From a virus, in IMG/VR virus record IMGVR_UViG_3300044972_000465, positions 1 to 53,574 of that record: a DNA stretch of 53,574 nucleotides. One strand, given 5' to 3'. A program made the translations under genes and the position numbers. Numbering within the stretch: the stretch's first letter is position 1; every line of letters starts with the position of its first letter. Below are positions 17,143 through 24,453 of the stretch, one piece after another. The notes below the pieces were generated by a model, which was given only the letters and a program-made list of their open reading frames with translations, did not search any database and had not been told where the DNA came from.

Positions 17143-17942
17143 AAACATTAAGAGTATATGGTGATAGTTTCGGTGCTAATATGCAGGTTATGACATGGCC
17201 TACTATGCTTAAAGAAAAATTACAAATCCCACTAGTCAATAAAGCTATACATGGCGGCAGCACAGAATATGCTTCGTTACAATTTGTCAACGATGTGAAT
17301 GTTATCGGCGATGATGATATCGTCATTTATATTCCCAGTACTAAAGGAAGATTGCACTTTGATTTCCAAATTTCAAATCGGCCAGATACAGCAGCAGACT
17401 ACTGTCATGAACCCAATGTACGACCAGATTATGACAATAGTTGGTACTATAAAAATAAAGAACATATAGAATGGTGGATGGTTAATGCATCACATGATGT
17501 AATTTCTATGAACTTTGAAAGTTATGTACATGTAATAAGCAATGTAGCAAGATCAAAACCCAATGCTACGTTTATAATGTTAAAACACCAACCATGGGAT
17601 CATATTCCTAATATAGTTCACCCTGCCAATTTTTTAATTCCTCCTATATCATTTACTAACATAACTTCTAATGAAATTATCGGAGGGTATAATTATACGG
17701 ACTTTGTAGAATTTACTAAAACTGACCCTAGGTCCAATCATTTAACTATTCCCAATTTAAAAATATTAACTGAGCTAGTACACGAAACTATTATCACACA
17801 ATCTGTAGAACATTTTACAATGGATAAATTTAAAACTAATGTGATTAAAAAAATAACTTCTAAAGAGCAATATTTAGAATATGTTACACAAGAGTATGTG
17901 TATTATAGACACGCAATATTAAACAATTTGCCACAGTTATGA
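17139..17942 (+). CDS. SGNH/GDSL-family hydrolase-like protein B
   Basis: A 267-residue member of the SGNH trio. Block I is RVYGDSF with S10, followed by HGGSTEYA; the Asp/His pair is in DPRSNHLTIPN, with the shared KEHIEWWMVN and C-terminal DKFKTNVIKKITSKEQYL segments. It is much closer to the copy at 18032 than to the one at 14271, down to a 92-base identical DNA stretch near the end. The ATG overlaps the stop of the 455-residue gene. Its own stop overlaps the start of a broken methyltransferase-gene remnant, which marks a tandem duplication. Confidence 0.75.
   Translation: MKTLRVYGDSFGANMQVMTWPTMLKEKLQIPLVNKAIHGGSTEYASLQFVNDVNVIGDDDIVIYIPSTKGRLHFDFQISNRPDTAADYCHEPNVRPDYDNSWYYKNKEHIEWWMVNASHDVISMNFESYVHVISNVARSKPNATFIMLKHQPWDHIPNIVHPANFLIPPISFTNITSNEIIGGYNYTDFVEFTKTDPRSNHLTIPNLKILTELVHETIITQSVEHFTMDKFKTNVIKKITSKEQYLEYVTQEYVYYRHAILNNLPQL
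17795..17886 (+). repeat. Copy 1 of a 92-base exact direct repeat
   Basis: These 92 bases, from CACACAATCTG to GAATATGTTA, recur without mismatch at 18703-18794. They encode the conserved C-terminal segment of SGNH proteins B and C. The surrounding genes are also similar at DNA level, so this is the best-preserved part of a tandem gene duplication. Confidence 0.9.
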
Positions 17943-18016
17943 TACCAAAGTATGCATTTTCAAACGAGCAAACGGATAGTAAACTATACTACAACTCTAG
18001 GTTAAATATACAGTGA
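17939..18016 (+). pseudogene. Remnant of the duplicated methyltransferase gene (first 25 codons)
   Basis: ATG at 17939 overlaps the stop of SGNH protein B as ATGA and opens a frame of 25 codons, ending at TGA 18014-18016. Its peptide (MIPKYAFSNEQTDSKL...) matches the start of the methyltransferase at 18847 (MINKDAFSNGQMDSKL...), and the DNA matches too (GCATTTTCAAA, GGATAGTAAACTAT versus GGATAGCAAGCTAT). The similarity then stops. This is what remains of the methyltransferase copy after the SGNH-methyltransferase pair was duplicated in tandem. It could still be translated as a short peptide. Confidence 0.75.
18001..18008 (+). promoter_or_regulatory. Late-promoter-like box
   Basis: GTTAAATA lies 23 bases before ATG 18032, and the leader carries AGGTGA as a Shine-Dalgarno sequence. 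It arose within or next to the broken methyltransferase remnant and would restart transcription for the second SGNH copy. Confidence 0.4.
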
Positions 18017-18031
18017 TTGATAGGTGATAAC

Positions 18032-18850
18032 ATGAAAACATTAAGAATATATGGCGATAGTTTTGGTGTCAGCAATGATCCAGGAATGCAGACATGGGCA
18101 GTACTGCTCAAAGAAAAGTTACAAATTCCACTAATCAATAAAGCAGTAGGAGGGGGTAGTACCGAATATGCTGCACTACAATTCGTAAATGATGCTCAAA
18201 ATAATGTTATCGGAGATGATGATATTGTGGTTTACATACCTAGCACTAAGGGGAGATTACATTTTGATTTTCAAATTTCAAATCATCCAGAAACAGCGGC
18301 AGGTTATTGCCATGGTCCCGACACAAGACCACATATTGACAATAGTTGGTACTACAAAAGTAAAGAGCATATTGAATGGTGGATGGTTAATGCGTCACCT
18401 GATATAATTTCCATGAACTTCGAAAGTTATGTACATGTAATAAGCAATGTAGCAAGATCAAAACCCAATGCTACATTTATAATGTTAAAACATCAACCAT
18501 GGAAACACCATATTCCTAATATAGTTCACCCTGCCAATTTTCTAATACCTCCAATACTTTTTACTGATATTACAACAAGAGAAATTATCGGAGGGTATAA
18601 ATATATGGACTTTGTGGAATTTACTAAATTTGATCCTAGAGCTAATCATTTAACTATTCCCAATTTAAAAATATTAGCTGAGTTAATATACGAAACCATT
18701 ACCACACAATCTGTAGAACATTTTACAATGGATAAATTTAAAACTAATGTGATTAAAAAAATAACTTCTAAAGAGCAATATTTAGAATATGTTAACCAAG
18801 GGTATTTGGATTATAGCCATTACATACATAAAAATTTAATAAATCTATGA
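18032..18850 (+). CDS. SGNH/GDSL-family hydrolase-like protein C
   Basis: A 272-residue SGNH-type protein, the recent duplicate of the one at 17139. Block I is RIYGDSF (S10), with GGGSTEYA, the pair in DPRANHLTIPN, and the shared KEHIEWWMVN and TNVIKKITSKEQYL segments. The frame extends to TTG 18017, but ATG 18032 is preferred because AGGTGA precedes it at good spacing and the protein then begins MKTLRIYGDSF exactly like copy A. Its stop overlaps the methyltransferase start as ATGA. Having three copies suggests either different acyl/glycan substrates or hetero-oligomers. Confidence 0.78.
   Translation: MKTLRIYGDSFGVSNDPGMQTWAVLLKEKLQIPLINKAVGGGSTEYAALQFVNDAQNNVIGDDDIVVYIPSTKGRLHFDFQISNHPETAAGYCHGPDTRPHIDNSWYYKSKEHIEWWMVNASPDIISMNFESYVHVISNVARSKPNATFIMLKHQPWKHHIPNIVHPANFLIPPILFTDITTREIIGGYKYMDFVEFTKFDPRANHLTIPNLKILAELIYETITTQSVEHFTMDKFKTNVIKKITSKEQYLEYVNQGYLDYSHYIHKNLINL
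18703..18794 (+). repeat. Copy 2 of a 92-base exact direct repeat
   Basis: Identical to 17795-17886. The 908-base offset between copies gives the period of the tandem duplication that includes the SGNH gene and the start of the methyltransferase gene. Confidence 0.9.
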
Positions 18851-19389
18851 TAAACAAAGACGCATTTTCAAATGGGCAAATGGATAGCAAGCTATGGCTA
18901 TGTCGTGAACTTGAAAATTTAGGATGGGATAGTAAACTTACCCGTATATATGCCGGATGGTATGGTATAACTGGATTCTTACTGTTAAGTAGAGAAAAGT
19001 TTATGGTTGATCGTATTGAAAGCTATGATTTAGATCCTACTTGTGAATCAATCGCTGACATGATAAATGAAAATTGGGTTATTAAGGAATGGAAGTTTAA
19101 AGCATATACAAAAGATTGTAATATAGAATTGCCTGGAAACCCAGATTTAATAATTAACACTAGCACAGAGCATTTTGACTCTATGGATTGGTTTGATAAC
19201 ATTCCTAAGGGAACTAGAGTTATACTTCAAGGCAATGATATGCCGCATGACGATCATGTGGTGCATTCTGCTACATTGGATGATTTCATTGACCAATATC
19301 CGCTAACAAGTATTGATTATTACGATAGTTTAGACTTTGTGTATCCTGATTCACAGTTTACACGTTATATGATAATTGGAGTTAAGTGA
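18847..19389 (+). CDS. Class I SAM-dependent methyltransferase-like protein
   Basis: A 180-residue protein with a Rossmann-type methyltransferase layout. LTRIYAGWYGITGFLL (31-46) is the strand 1/SAM-binding region, though glycine-poor. It is followed by the acidic-end strand 2 IESYDLDP (57-64) and a strand-4-like PDLIINTSTEHF followed by a RVILQGND strand. Small stand-alone methyltransferases of this type occur in T4-like phages; the substrate is unknown. It is ATGA-coupled to SGNH protein C, and a broken copy of its start follows SGNH protein B. The next radical SAM gene begins at TGATG. Confidence 0.72.
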   Translation: MINKDAFSNGQMDSKLWLCRELENLGWDSKLTRIYAGWYGITGFLLLSREKFMVDRIESYDLDPTCESIADMINENWVIKEWKFKAYTKDCNIELPGNPDLIINTSTEHFDSMDWFDNIPKGTRVILQGNDMPHDDHVVHSATLDDFIDQYPLTSIDYYDSLDFVYPDSQFTRYMIIGVK

Positions 19390-20357
19390 TGGCATTACCT
19401 AAAATAAACGTAGTAAGACAGCATAGTGAAAGTGTAACTCATATTACTTGGATTGTCAACAACATTTGCCCAAACAGTTGTGTTTACTGTCCACCCTCAA
19501 CACACAATGGCTCTAATCACAATTACGATTGGGACAATGCCAGAAGATTCTTAGACTTATTATTCCAACGATACCCTAAATTACATTTCTCTATCGGGGG
19601 CGGTGAACCTAGTATGAGTCCATTCTTCCCAGAGTTGGTCAAACTGATACATACCGCAGGGCACAGTATTACTATAACATCAAACGCATACAAAAGTCAA
19701 GAGTATTGGCAAGAAATCGGCCCTTACATTAATCAGATATCCTTTAGCTATCATCCTGAATTCTCAACAGATCAATACTTCAACAATGTCCTAGCAACAG
19801 CGGAGGTAACCCGTGTATCGGCCCGTGTAATGATGCTAAGTAGTCACTGGGATAAGTGTATCCAAGCATATAACAAGCTACTAGAACATGATGGGTATAG
19901 CGCAGAAGTTGTGCGAGTGTATGAGTGGGGGCGACAAAACAGCAGCGACAAATATACACAGGAACAGATTGAATGGATGGATACAGCCAAACCACGTTTT
20001 CCACGAGCAGACAATCCACACAGACATAAACCCTGGTTCAACTTAGGAGCTGAATACATATTTGATGATGGCACAATAGGGTACAGTAAAGATCAAGTAT
20101 ATTATATTAACCGTGGACAAACAAACTTTAAAGACTACGAGTGTGATGTAGGATTACGCAGCTTATTCATTGGAGCTACAGGTAACGTTAAAAGAGGTAA
20201 CTGTATGGCAGGAGGAATTATAGGTAACATTAATACACCTGAGTTCATACACTGGCCAACTGAATCTATTATCTGTCCATACAATATATGTAACTGTTCA
20301 AGCGATGTTAACATTAATAAGCGTAGAATCCCAATAAAAATACTTAATATTAAGTAA
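19389..20357 (+). CDS. Compact radical SAM protein, paralogue 3
   Basis: A 322-residue radical SAM enzyme paralogous to those at 11251 and 12186. The core motif is NICPNSCVYCPP with C27, C31 and C34, GGEP is in GGGEPSMSPFF, and the C-terminal cysteines are in ECDVGLRSL, GNCMAGG and ICPYNICNCSSDVNINK. It is the most diverged of the three, separated from the other two by the SGNH block. A GTG at 19386 is in frame just upstream, but ATG 19389, one base overlapping the previous stop (TGATG), is the likelier start. Its stop abuts the stop of the opposite-strand gene, with no spacer. Confidence 0.88.
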   Translation: MALPKINVVRQHSESVTHITWIVNNICPNSCVYCPPSTHNGSNHNYDWDNARRFLDLLFQRYPKLHFSIGGGEPSMSPFFPELVKLIHTAGHSITITSNAYKSQEYWQEIGPYINQISFSYHPEFSTDQYFNNVLATAEVTRVSARVMMLSSHWDKCIQAYNKLLEHDGYSAEVVRVYEWGRQNSSDKYTQEQIEWMDTAKPRFPRADNPHRHKPWFNLGAEYIFDDGTIGYSKDQVYYINRGQTNFKDYECDVGLRSLFIGATGNVKRGNCMAGGIIGNINTPEFIHWPTESIICPYNICNCSSDVNINKRRIPIKILNIK

Positions 20358-21290
20358 TTACCAACCTTCTTGTCTGCGTATTACATCAATTTCACGAACC
20401 ATTATGCCTTGGTTGTGCCAGTTACTATGATAGTGACGCTTAAAAAACTTACTAGCAGTTTCATCTAGCATTGTTATCGGAAGATCTAATTGTGTATGCA
20501 AATCAGGCGCAATCCTAGCAGCAACATGCTCTGGGTTATGCCCATCGATAGTATCATATATCAGTTTAAGCGCATTAAAATCTTGTACCTGTGTGTAATC
20601 CCAAGTTGAGTTAATCATAAGCATGTAGGTGCCCATACGAGCTCCCAATATAGCCCAAATACCATTCTCAACATCTCTGCCTACATTATGCCATATAGTT
20701 AAGTGATCAAGATTACGATGATGAACACGTTTTCTAAAATCTTGTATACTAGGTTTAGATCCGCGATCTAAACACATCTTAACCCCTTCCCTAAACCCAG
20801 CTCTCCATGCTTGAAACGGTGATCCATTTGGATATGTTGTTGAATAACAGTCATGCATAGCCCAGTATAATGGATCAAAGCAAAATTCTACTTGAGTTTC
20901 AACTTTGCCATCAGTATTTTCATGTGTTTTCATGTCATTGATAAACGTGCGAGTCCATGAACTAATTCCTCCATTGCCATACATCAATCCATTAATATTA
21001 TTACGTGCTCTCCATCGATATACAGCTTGTTCCCATTGTTCATCTGGAAATTCAAGTATTAGATCAAAAAAATCATCTTCAGGAAGATTATCACCGTCAA
21101 TTAAAATAAATCTTTCAGTTTCACTAGCAGCAGCAGCAGCTTTATGGGCCGCATCTGATCCAACAACTCCGTCGACCCGCTTTGCCCAGGGCACTATGTT
21201 TTTAATGTTGACCCAAAACTTTTCTTTTTGTGGTTCGTCATACGAAAGATATACTACATCTAAATCTGCTACATCTACTCTTGTCGTCAT
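20358..21290 (-). CDS. Glycosyltransferase-like protein, stand-alone paralogue
   Basis: A 310-residue GT-A-like protein. It opens with LDVVYLSYDEP, then AKRVDGVVG, AHKAAA and the DxD-type ILIDGDN (D65/D67), and later YGNGGISSW and FQAWRAGFREGVKM. These match the C-terminal domain of the protein at 6554 in order and spacing, so the two are paralogues. This one lacks the N-terminal repeats and has its own C-terminal helical part (DYTQVQDFNALKLI onward). The start is ATG 21290, overlapping the upstream stop as ATGA; a longer frame to 21356 would run through the neighbouring gene. The donor and acceptor are unknown. Confidence 0.75.
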   Translation of the reverse strand: MTTRVDVADLDVVYLSYDEPQKEKFWVNIKNIVPWAKRVDGVVGSDAAHKAAAAASETERFILIDGDNLPEDDFFDLILEFPDEQWEQAVYRWRARNNINGLMYGNGGISSWTRTFINDMKTHENTDGKVETQVEFCFDPLYWAMHDCYSTTYPNGSPFQAWRAGFREGVKMCLDRGSKPSIQDFRKRVHHRNLDHLTIWHNVGRDVENGIWAILGARMGTYMLMINSTWDYTQVQDFNALKLIYDTIDGHNPEHVAARIAPDLHTQLDLPITMLDETASKFFKRHYHSNWHNQGIMVREIDVIRRQEGW

Positions 21291-21604
21291 ACTATATTCC
21301 AGTTTACATGAGGCAATGCTGTGCCAACCACTATACTTACATCGTGTGGGTGACATGGTACTCCATATGTTGTAGGAGTTATTTTTGTTATTACATTTGT
21401 ATCAAGAGTCACTAGTTTACCATCAATTACTCGAATGTGAGTATGAGGTGTATTGTATGTAGTCTGATCAAGATCTATATAATTACCAGGTAAATCTTCT
21501 TGACTAAAAAATAATGGAAGTCCTTGTTCGTCATGATACAGCCTATAAAATACAGGTTTTATCTCTATAGGCTGCAATGCTGCCCAAAATTCTTCTTCAT
21601 TCAT
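21287..21604 (-). CDS. Small conserved phage protein of unknown function (105 aa)
   Basis: Begins MNEEEFWAALQP and contains YRLYHDEQGLPLFFSQEDLPG and a beta-rich C-terminal half (IRVIDGKLVTLDTN). From memory, proteins of this size and opening are common among aquatic myoviruses, but no function is known to me. It is soluble with no catalytic motif. It is coupled on both sides (overlap of eight bases upstream, ATGA downstream) within the glycosyltransferase operon, so it may assist those enzymes. Confidence 0.7.
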   Translation of the reverse strand: MNEEEFWAALQPIEIKPVFYRLYHDEQGLPLFFSQEDLPGNYIDLDQTTYNTPHTHIRVIDGKLVTLDTNVITKITPTTYGVPCHPHDVSIVVGTALPHVNWNIV

Positions 21605-22331
21605 TTGCCATCTCTTTGATATAATAATGAACTAATCCCCATTGTGCTACTGTATTGATTCTAATGCCAGGATTTGTATGTTCACATACTAACTCTTTAC
21701 TCCAATCTTCCGATAAAATAGGTATCATATGTTTCTTCATATGTACTATTGTCGGGCCTAGTCCTTTCGGTAAGGTTACATCTTCAACTCCCATTATAAT
21801 AGCGGCCATAGCATAAACTACATCAGTGGTAGCTTTTTCATCGGGAAATTTTAACAAAGTCTTATACTTTTCCCAATTTTCAAATATACTACGCACTAAT
21901 TTGAAAAATTCAGTGGCTGTATCACTTGTTTGCCAGTATGTAATGGCATTATACACATCAGGCAAGTTGTTATCATCAAATATCTTGCGATAATATCTTG
22001 ATTTACCAGCTTTATCGTAAAAATCTCTACATCCTTGACTAATAACTAGATCCTTGGTCATGAATAAATCCCACCAATGATCAATCGGACTAGCACACCA
22101 CATATCAGCTTCTAATTTGATAGTATGTTTGTATGGACTAAGCAAACAACATTGCCAATCATTAGCATATCCTCCAAGATTTCCATATGGTAACATATCC
22201 TCAGTGATAATAGTGTAATAAGCATTAGGATGCCACTGACGTATACTATAAACTAACTTATTAGCACACTCAATATATTGATCACCGATAGCAGGGATCA
22301 AATATCCTCTATCCGATATCACTGGCAACAA
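21597..22331 (-). CDS. GT-A glycosyltransferase-like protein (244 aa)
   Basis: Resembles small phage nucleotide-sugar transferases. The N-terminus (YLIPAIGDQYIECANKLVYS) has the Rossmann-like start of GT-A folds, and a DxD-like position is filled by EAD in IKLEADMWCASPIDHW (74-76). The later GLGPTIVHMKK could be the metal-binding histidine strand. It pairs with the upstream gene, which has a true DAD motif. The EAD substitution may lower or change metal dependence. Its start lies 23 bases inside the upstream gene. Substrates are unknown; phage DNA, virion protein or host glycan are possible acceptors. Confidence 0.65.
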   Translation of the reverse strand: MLPVISDRGYLIPAIGDQYIECANKLVYSIRQWHPNAYYTIITEDMLPYGNLGGYANDWQCCLLSPYKHTIKLEADMWCASPIDHWWDLFMTKDLVISQGCRDFYDKAGKSRYYRKIFDDNNLPDVYNAITYWQTSDTATEFFKLVRSIFENWEKYKTLLKFPDEKATTDVVYAMAAIIMGVEDVTLPKGLGPTIVHMKKHMIPILSEDWSKELVCEHTNPGIRINTVAQWGLVHYYIKEMANE

Positions 22332-23112
22332 TATCTCCTAAATGTCTCTTACCCATTGCATGAAAATCCTGATTAGATAAAGTTATATATCTTGGTTTTT
22401 GATCCTGTGTTAAAAAATCTACTTGATATATGTCGTTTGCTAGTTTTTTCAGCGCATGGTCAGGAGTTACTGATGCTAGGTTCCACGGAATGTCGGTATG
22501 ATCAAGTGTATGCCCATGAATAATACCTAAAGCAATACTTAGAGCAAAATCATTGCGATAGGTTGATTTTGAAATCTTATACAAATTTCTATAATGCTGC
22601 CAATTTTGCTTAATCATATTCATTGCGTTAAATAACATCTCAACTTCTGGATCTCGCCTAAACATCATTACTGTAGCCCACCACATTGGCATGTTAAAGT
22701 TGCCAAAGTTGTTTAATTCATCAAAATTATCTAGATTTACAACATCATATGCTGTTTTATGTGCCGCAAAAGTATGTGGCATAGCTAATAATGTCTTTAG
22801 TTGATCACTTGCCACGACATAATCAGCATCTATTACTAATGTCTGTTCCCATGGAGTTAACCCATATGCGTCAACGCGGTTACCATTATACCAGGTTACA
22901 TCATTGTCTTGATCAGCAAACCTTCTTGAATGAGCTCCTTCTGGTTTGGCAAAAATACATTGCTCATATTCTTTAGGATCAAATTGCGTATCTGTCACAA
23001 TAGCAGTTGGGATATCTAAATGCCTCAGAATATTGGCAGCTGTCCATCGTGCCATAGCGAGATAATCTATGTGCTCATTATTAAAAGCGAATATAAGTGC
23101 ACCGGTAGTCAT
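22309..23112 (-). CDS. GT-A glycosyltransferase-like protein (267 aa)
   Basis: A GT-A-type protein of 267 residues. It starts GALIFAFNNEHIDYLAMARWTAANI, typical for phage sugar-transferase-like proteins handling a nucleotide sugar, and carries a clear DxD in LVIDADYVV (D95/D97). A GT8-like WATVMMFRR segment follows. It shares general layout with the next gene of the operon, but sequence identity is low. The start overlaps the end of the 101-residue gene by four bases. The acceptor is unknown. With the epimerase at 1263 it may belong to a virion or host glycan modification set. Confidence 0.7.
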   Translation of the reverse strand: MTTGALIFAFNNEHIDYLAMARWTAANILRHLDIPTAIVTDTQFDPKEYEQCIFAKPEGAHSRRFADQDNDVTWYNGNRVDAYGLTPWEQTLVIDADYVVASDQLKTLLAMPHTFAAHKTAYDVVNLDNFDELNNFGNFNMPMWWATVMMFRRDPEVEMLFNAMNMIKQNWQHYRNLYKISKSTYRNDFALSIALGIIHGHTLDHTDIPWNLASVTPDHALKKLANDIYQVDFLTQDQKPRYITLSNQDFHAMGKRHLGDIVASDIG

Positions 23113-23414
23113 CGTTTTTTGTTTAATTCTTCGTATTCAGTATGCCAGTCTTGCATACATACTTCCCATTTATCACGCATAAGGCTTAATAGAGTTGCTG
23201 CGTGAACTTTAATGGGATTTCCATACATATCCAACACAACAACTAGTTTATCACCACACAGGGCAAAAAATGTAATCATTTCAGGAGTTGTTTCAAACAT
23301 GCCTCCATTCCAGCCAAAAATTAGCCGTGCTTGATATTTTTCTTTGAGAGTTCGTTTTGCGGCGGCGTGGTCAAACCTAGCCCGCGAGTGTGCGACTAAT
23401 TTATCAGTATCCAT
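23109..23414 (-). CDS. Small conserved phage protein of unknown function (101 aa)
   Basis: A 101-residue helical protein with ARFDHAAAKRTLKEKYQARL near the start, a FGWNGGMFETTPEM turn and an amphipathic helix at the end (WEVCMQDWHTEYEELNKKR). I recall similar proteins in T4-like aquatic phages, without known function. It is the first gene after the structural terminator, so it opens a new transcription unit that continues into the glycosyltransferase genes. A TATAATA box lies just before its ATG. Confidence 0.7.
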   Translation of the reverse strand: MDTDKLVAHSRARFDHAAAKRTLKEKYQARLIFGWNGGMFETTPEMITFFALCGDKLVVVLDMYGNPIKVHAATLLSLMRDKWEVCMQDWHTEYEELNKKR

Positions 23415-23419
23415 ATGAT

Positions 23420-23427
23420 TATTATAC
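23420..23427 (-). promoter_or_regulatory. Possible promoter of the glycosyltransferase operon
   Basis: GTATAATA on the minus strand, five bases before ATG 23414, right after the terminator. It can be read as a TATAAT -10 box or as a degenerate late box; no -35 element is clear. Confidence 0.3.
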
Positions 23428-23431
23428 TACA

Positions 23432-23467
23432 GAAAAGAATAAAAGTAAAGGGACCTAAAGTCCCTTT
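23432..23467 (-). terminator. Intrinsic terminator ending the structural gene unit
   Basis: AAAGGGAC (23447-23454) and GTCCCTTT (23460-23467) form a perfect 8-base stem with a five-base loop. Read on the minus strand it is followed by a T-rich run (ACTTTTATTCTTTTCT) and lies just downstream of the stop at 23478. The plus-strand side lacks a T run, so it works leftward. Confidence 0.85.
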
Positions 23468-23477
23468 GGTAAAACAA

Positions 23478-24431
23478 TTAAACTACAGAAGCTGCTACAG
23501 TTGGTGTTCCCCAGACGTTAGCAAGATATGTTGTTTCAGGAGGAAAATATGTAACTACTGTTGCCGGAGCTGTGCCAAAAGTAATACCAGTAGTTGCTGT
23601 ACCGCCTGTAATAGCTGCTCCAAATGGATCGCCAGCATCAGACCACAGAGTAGTAAGTGTTAACACAGCACCACTAACTGAGGCATTAACTTGCACAAAA
23701 TTTGAAGAATAAGGTGAGCCAACAGCAAATTGTTTATAAATTGTAACAGGCGAAGATGTTAATTGAGCAAATCCTGTACTTGTTGTTAAAGTAGTAGGAG
23801 TACCATTACCGCCAACTTTAGTTGTACCTGTATACGTGTTACCGCTAAGAGTTTTGCTGGCTGCTGTACTAGATAGAAAAATTGTGCCGCATACATTCCC
23901 AATAAATGAGTTCCATTGGGTATCTTGGGCTGTTCCAGTTGAAGTTTTGCTAAATTGAGTTTTAATTAATCCACCAGAATTAAAGAAATTACTAGCAGCG
24001 TTTGTATTGGCAAAAGTAACTGTATTAGTAAATGTAATAGTCCATGCTGCTGTACCAGAACCGGTTCCTGTAGTTTTACTAGCAGTACCAGTCCATGCTG
24101 TATATTGTGAACCCTGTGTGGCAGCATTAAAACGATTAGTATAGCAACTAGTAATGTCTGCATTAACGTTTGCTAATACAGCAATTACGTTACCCGCCAC
24201 TGGATTTGTTCTTGATGTAATAGTAGTACCTTGATGGCTTCCCATAGTACTAATATTTGCATTCAATGTTGACCATTGAGTCGCTGTTACTGTGCCAGCT
24301 GCTGCTACAGTAGACAATGCTGTTTGTCCGTATGTAGTATTCATAGTAGCATTAATATTAGCACCAACTGTAGTGGAAACAAAACCATTATAGTCTGTTG
24401 CCTGTATTAAATTTCCTGTAGAGTAAGTCAT
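23478..24431 (-). CDS. Tail fibre or tail-tip structural protein (317 aa)
   Basis: A low-complexity, Thr/Ser/Gly/Ala-rich protein. It starts MTYSTGNLIQATDYNGFV, then GQTALSTVAAAGTVTATQW, an opening seen from memory in small structural proteins of aquatic phages. The C-terminal two thirds are beta-rich (TAAWTITFTNTVTFANT, VQVNASVSGAVLTLTTLW) and end in PPETTYLANVWGTP. It is the last gene of the late structural unit, followed by the terminator. CAGGAAAAC gives its ribosome binding site. Its probable place is the distal tail or fibre. Receptor binding is possible but not shown. Confidence 0.65.
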   Translation of the reverse strand: MTYSTGNLIQATDYNGFVSTTVGANINATMNTTYGQTALSTVAAAGTVTATQWSTLNANISTMGSHQGTTITSRTNPVAGNVIAVLANVNADITSCYTNRFNAATQGSQYTAWTGTASKTTGTGSGTAAWTITFTNTVTFANTNAASNFFNSGGLIKTQFSKTSTGTAQDTQWNSFIGNVCGTIFLSSTAASKTLSGNTYTGTTKVGGNGTPTTLTTSTGFAQLTSSPVTIYKQFAVGSPYSSNFVQVNASVSGAVLTLTTLWSDAGDPFGAAITGGTATTGITFGTAPATVVTYFPPETTYLANVWGTPTVAASVV

Positions 24432-24453
24432 TACCGTGTTTTCCTGTTATAGT

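Noticed and set aside
8249-20357. RiPP (modified peptide) biosynthesis cluster
   Set aside because: Radical SAM enzymes fit, but I see no precursor peptide, RRE-type leader-binding domain, protease or exporter. The idea is kept only as an untested possibility within the radical SAM finding.
20905-21375. 156-residue plus-strand frame opposite the glycosyltransferase gene
   Set aside because: The minus-strand frame has clear transferase motifs and tight gene coupling; this one has neither.
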